Below are positions 63,958-64,000 of a DNA stretch of 64,000 nucleotides, piece by piece. How positions within the stretch are numbered: position 1 is the stretch's first letter; each line of letters opens with the position of its first letter. The DNA is taken from positions 24,001-88,000 of the forward strand of contig NC_012527.1 in assembly GCF_000020685.1 (NCBI RefSeq), given 5' to 3'. The stretch comes from Deinococcus deserti VCD115. Its GTDB lineage: Bacteria; Deinococcota; Deinococci; Deinococcales; Deinococcaceae. Under the pieces are notes generated by a model, which saw nothing but the letters and a program-made list of their open reading frames with translations, had not been told where the DNA came from and searched no databases. Made by a program: the position numbers and the translations under genes.

Positions 63958-64000
63958 TTACCGTGGCACTCTGATGGCATAGCCGATTCCACGCACAGTG
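63958..64000 (-). CDS. C-terminal end of an OmpR/PhoB-type response regulator (partial)
   Basis: Only the last 14 codons are inside the window. Read on the - strand from base 63999 they give TVRGIGYAIRVPR and a TAA at 63960-63958. T-V-R-G-[IV]-G-Y is the hallmark of the winged-helix C-terminus of OmpR-family regulators. The rest of the gene, and probably a histidine kinase, lie beyond the right edge. Confidence 0.7.
   Translation of the reverse strand, partial: TVRGIGYAIRVPR

Overview
The window looks like a piece of a Deinococcus genome (Deinococcota). The evidence is recognition, not a search. Coding DNA is GC-rich. Envelope and lipoprotein genes fit a bacterium with an outer membrane. There are many PAS/GAF histidine kinases. 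At many genes a TAnnnT hexamer sits only 5-8 nt before the start codon, the leaderless-promoter layout known from Deinococcus. I cannot tell chromosome from plasmid.

Layout. 1-4.5 kb: a nuclease cut by the window edge, a 59-aa membrane protein, a GH16 glucanase-like lipoprotein (- strand) preceded by what looks like a cyclic-di-GMP-I riboswitch, a secreted protein and a stand-alone 5'-3' exonuclease. 4.8-8.9 kb: M42 aminopeptidase, GNAT acetyltransferase, mercuric-reductase-like flavoprotein. 9.1-13.7 kb: a pRiA4b ORF-3-like protein followed by a family B DNA polymerase. 14-25 kb: a signalling and transcription block with a PAS/GAF histidine kinase overlapping its response regulator, a second response regulator, an RpoD-type sigma factor with a tiny overlapping upstream ORF, a GntR regulator and a 1423-aa PAS/GAF kinase. 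25.4-30.6 kb: membrane diguanylate cyclase, small secreted protein, NB-ATPase/LuxR regulator, an unrecognised protein. 30.8-32.9 kb: LigA.

33.4-40.5 kb holds a compact 4-hydroxyproline catabolic operon on the - strand. It encodes epimerase, three subunits of an HcnABC-like D-hydroxyproline dehydrogenase, a DHDPS-family deaminase and a semialdehyde dehydrogenase. Every junction overlaps by 4-11 nt, and an AraC-type regulator is divergent. 40.5-46 kb is an accessory, decayed zone: a promoter running straight into a terminator, a frameshifted membrane gene, small uncertain ORFs, a wrecked IS5-family transposase and an apparently intact IS3-family element with both inverted repeats and an A_AAA_AAG frameshift site. 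46.1-51.1 kb: cyanophycin synthetase, serine/threonine dehydratase, RidA, RNase HI. 51.6-57.5 kb: GAF-GGDEF-EAL protein, small ORFs, a kinase-like protein lacking the phospho-acceptor histidine, and an orphan CheB. 57.9-64 kb: DsrE-like protein, aldo/keto reductase, small proteins, a lipoprotein, a polysaccharide deacetylase fused to a beta-barrel-like C-terminus, a flavin-reductase-like protein and the tail of an OmpR-type response regulator.

Two threads link the window. One is cyclic-di-GMP: two GGDEF proteins plus the riboswitch in front of a matrix-degrading type hydrolase. The other is DNA metabolism: PolB, 5'-3' exonuclease, LigA, RNase HI and a DNA/RNA endonuclease.
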